Below, piece after piece: positions 6,101-7,039 of a DNA stretch of 7,039 bases. The stretch spans positions 1-7,039 of the forward strand of contig JALVDQ010000448.1 of the NCBI GenBank assembly GCA_027008885.1, in the 5' to 3' direction. Below the pieces are notes generated by a model. That model saw only the letters and a list, made by a program, of their open reading frames with translations, was not told where the DNA came from and ran no database searches. Source of the stretch: Thiotrichaceae bacterium. GTDB lineage: Bacteria > Pseudomonadota > Gammaproteobacteria > Thiotrichales > Thiotrichaceae. Within the stretch, counting starts at the first letter, position 1. Every line of letters begins with the position of its first letter. The translations under genes and the position numbers were made by a program.

Positions 6101-7039
6101 ATGAAAAAAGCTATTGTTGTCATAGGGCTGCTGCTCAGCCAGAGTGTTTTCTCCACTCCACTGTCTGAATCTTTCTGGCATGATGTGCCTGATTTAAATA
6201 CAAATAATGGTGTCGTTAATAGCGCAAATGGTGCGCCTGTATTACGTTCCAAAGCGTTATTGAATCATCAAAAGCATACTTTAAAGCAACGTAGTTTGAT
6301 GCTTGATGAACAGGATTTCAGGGAATTTCTTGCGGCAACGGCACTTTCTGAAACAGACGAGAGGTTGCAGGGCAAGTCCCAGGTTCTCAAAAACAAAAAA
6401 AACAGGGAGCAGGGCAGGATCAGCTTGCCTTTGCCAAATGGTGAAAATATTGAATTGTATCTTTTTGATTCACCTGTACTGGCTCCTGAAATTGCTGAGC
6501 AATATCCTGATATTAAAACCTGGCGAGTGCAGGGAGTGGACAAGCCTGATATTAGCGGGCGACTGGATTTTACCAGTGAAGGTTTTCATGGCATGTTAAA
6601 CATGCCGGATGGCGATACTGTTTTTATTGATCCTGATGTAAAAAATCACTCAGGTCTTTATCATAGTCTCAGCAAACGTGATAACAGGTGGCGTTTTAAA
6701 ACAGATTTTAATTGTGGGGTGGATGAAAAGCATTCTCTTCTCGATCATTTTAAAAACAAAATATCGACTGCTAAAAAACTTTCGCAAATCCCTGCGCCTG
6801 ATCTGATTACCTACCGTTTGGCAATAGCAGGTACTGCCGAATATACGGACAGCCAGGGAGGGACACCGACAACAGCCTATGATTCGATGGTCACGACTAT
6901 TAACCGTGTGAACCAGATTTATCAGCGGGATATTGGCATAAAGCTGGAAATTGTTAGCGGTAATGATTTTTTCTATACCAATGCGGCAACAGACCCTTAT
7001 ACCAATAATAATGCCGGTTCGCTAATTTCACAGAATATT
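6101..7039 (+). CDS. Exported reprolysin-like (M12B-type) zinc metallopeptidase, 3' truncated by window
   Basis: The frame is open for 313 codons from ATG 6101 to the last base, so the C-terminal part is missing. Residues 1-18 form a Sec signal peptide (MKKAIVVIGLLLSQSVFS). Residues about 19-230 look like a propeptide, with Cys205 in DFNCGVDE placed where a cysteine switch could hold the zinc. The catalytic domain begins at about 236 with TYRLAIAGTAEYTD, then AYDSMVTTINRVNQIYQRD (259-277), IGIKLEIVSGNDFFY (278-292) and ATDPYTNNN. This is the typical opening of bacterial reprolysin-like zinc peptidases, which are secreted and cut proteins outside the cell. The HExxHxxGxxH zinc motif would lie beyond 7039 and is not seen, so activity is inferred. 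C-terminal sorting or adhesion domains are common in the family but cannot be judged here. Confidence 0.88.
   Translation, partial: MKKAIVVIGLLLSQSVFSTPLSESFWHDVPDLNTNNGVVNSANGAPVLRSKALLNHQKHTLKQRSLMLDEQDFREFLAATALSETDERLQGKSQVLKNKKNREQGRISLPLPNGENIELYLFDSPVLAPEIAEQYPDIKTWRVQGVDKPDISGRLDFTSEGFHGMLNMPDGDTVFIDPDVKNHSGLYHSLSKRDNRWRFKTDFNCGVDEKHSLLDHFKNKISTAKKLSQIPAPDLITYRLAIAGTAEYTDSQGGTPTTAYDSMVTTINRVNQIYQRDIGIKLEIVSGNDFFYTNAATDPYTNNNAGSLISQNI

Noticed and set aside
6268..6599. Two ORFs (minus 6268-6543, plus 6303-6599) inside the peptidase gene
   Set aside because: The frame from 6101 remains open to the window end and carries signal peptide and reprolysin-like motifs, so these are shadows of it.

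Overview
The window looks like chromosomal DNA of a Gram-negative, probably gammaproteobacterial, organism of moderate-to-low GC content. This rests on a lipobox-type exported lipoprotein, a RarA that aligns closely (from memory) with E. coli RarA, and an exported reprolysin-like protease. I cannot name the genus.

Layout. Bases 1-117 (minus strand) read as the 5' end of a group II intron running off the left edge. It starts exactly at the end of a dispersed repeat copy (118-196). An AT-rich, gene-free stretch follows, bounded by a perfect 16-bp inverted repeat (205-220 / 464-479), possibly a MITE or decayed insertion. Next comes a large minus-strand gene (492-3023) for a multidomain outer-membrane lipoprotein with a glycoside-hydrolase-like C-terminal half. 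A 278-bp divergent intergenic region separates it from a small exported protein gene (3302-3694), which is followed 13 bp later by rarA (3708-5006).

Downstream of rarA, 5007-5313 has no credible gene but is packed with repeats: a long palindrome (5008-5093), a 32-bp direct repeat, and a hairpin-bearing second copy (5132-5259) of the left-edge repeat in the opposite orientation. After it comes a minus-strand gene for a six-helix membrane protein (5314-5931). The last gene is a divergent, right-truncated gene (from 6101) for an exported reprolysin-like zinc metallopeptidase whose catalytic motif lies outside the window.

How it fits together. Three genes encode exported or surface proteins: a putative polysaccharide-active lipoprotein, a small periplasmic protein and a secreted protease. 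rarA is the only housekeeping gene and acts at stalled replication forks. No clear pathway links the genes. The most unusual material is the repeat family and the intron inserted into one of its copies, not the protein-coding content.
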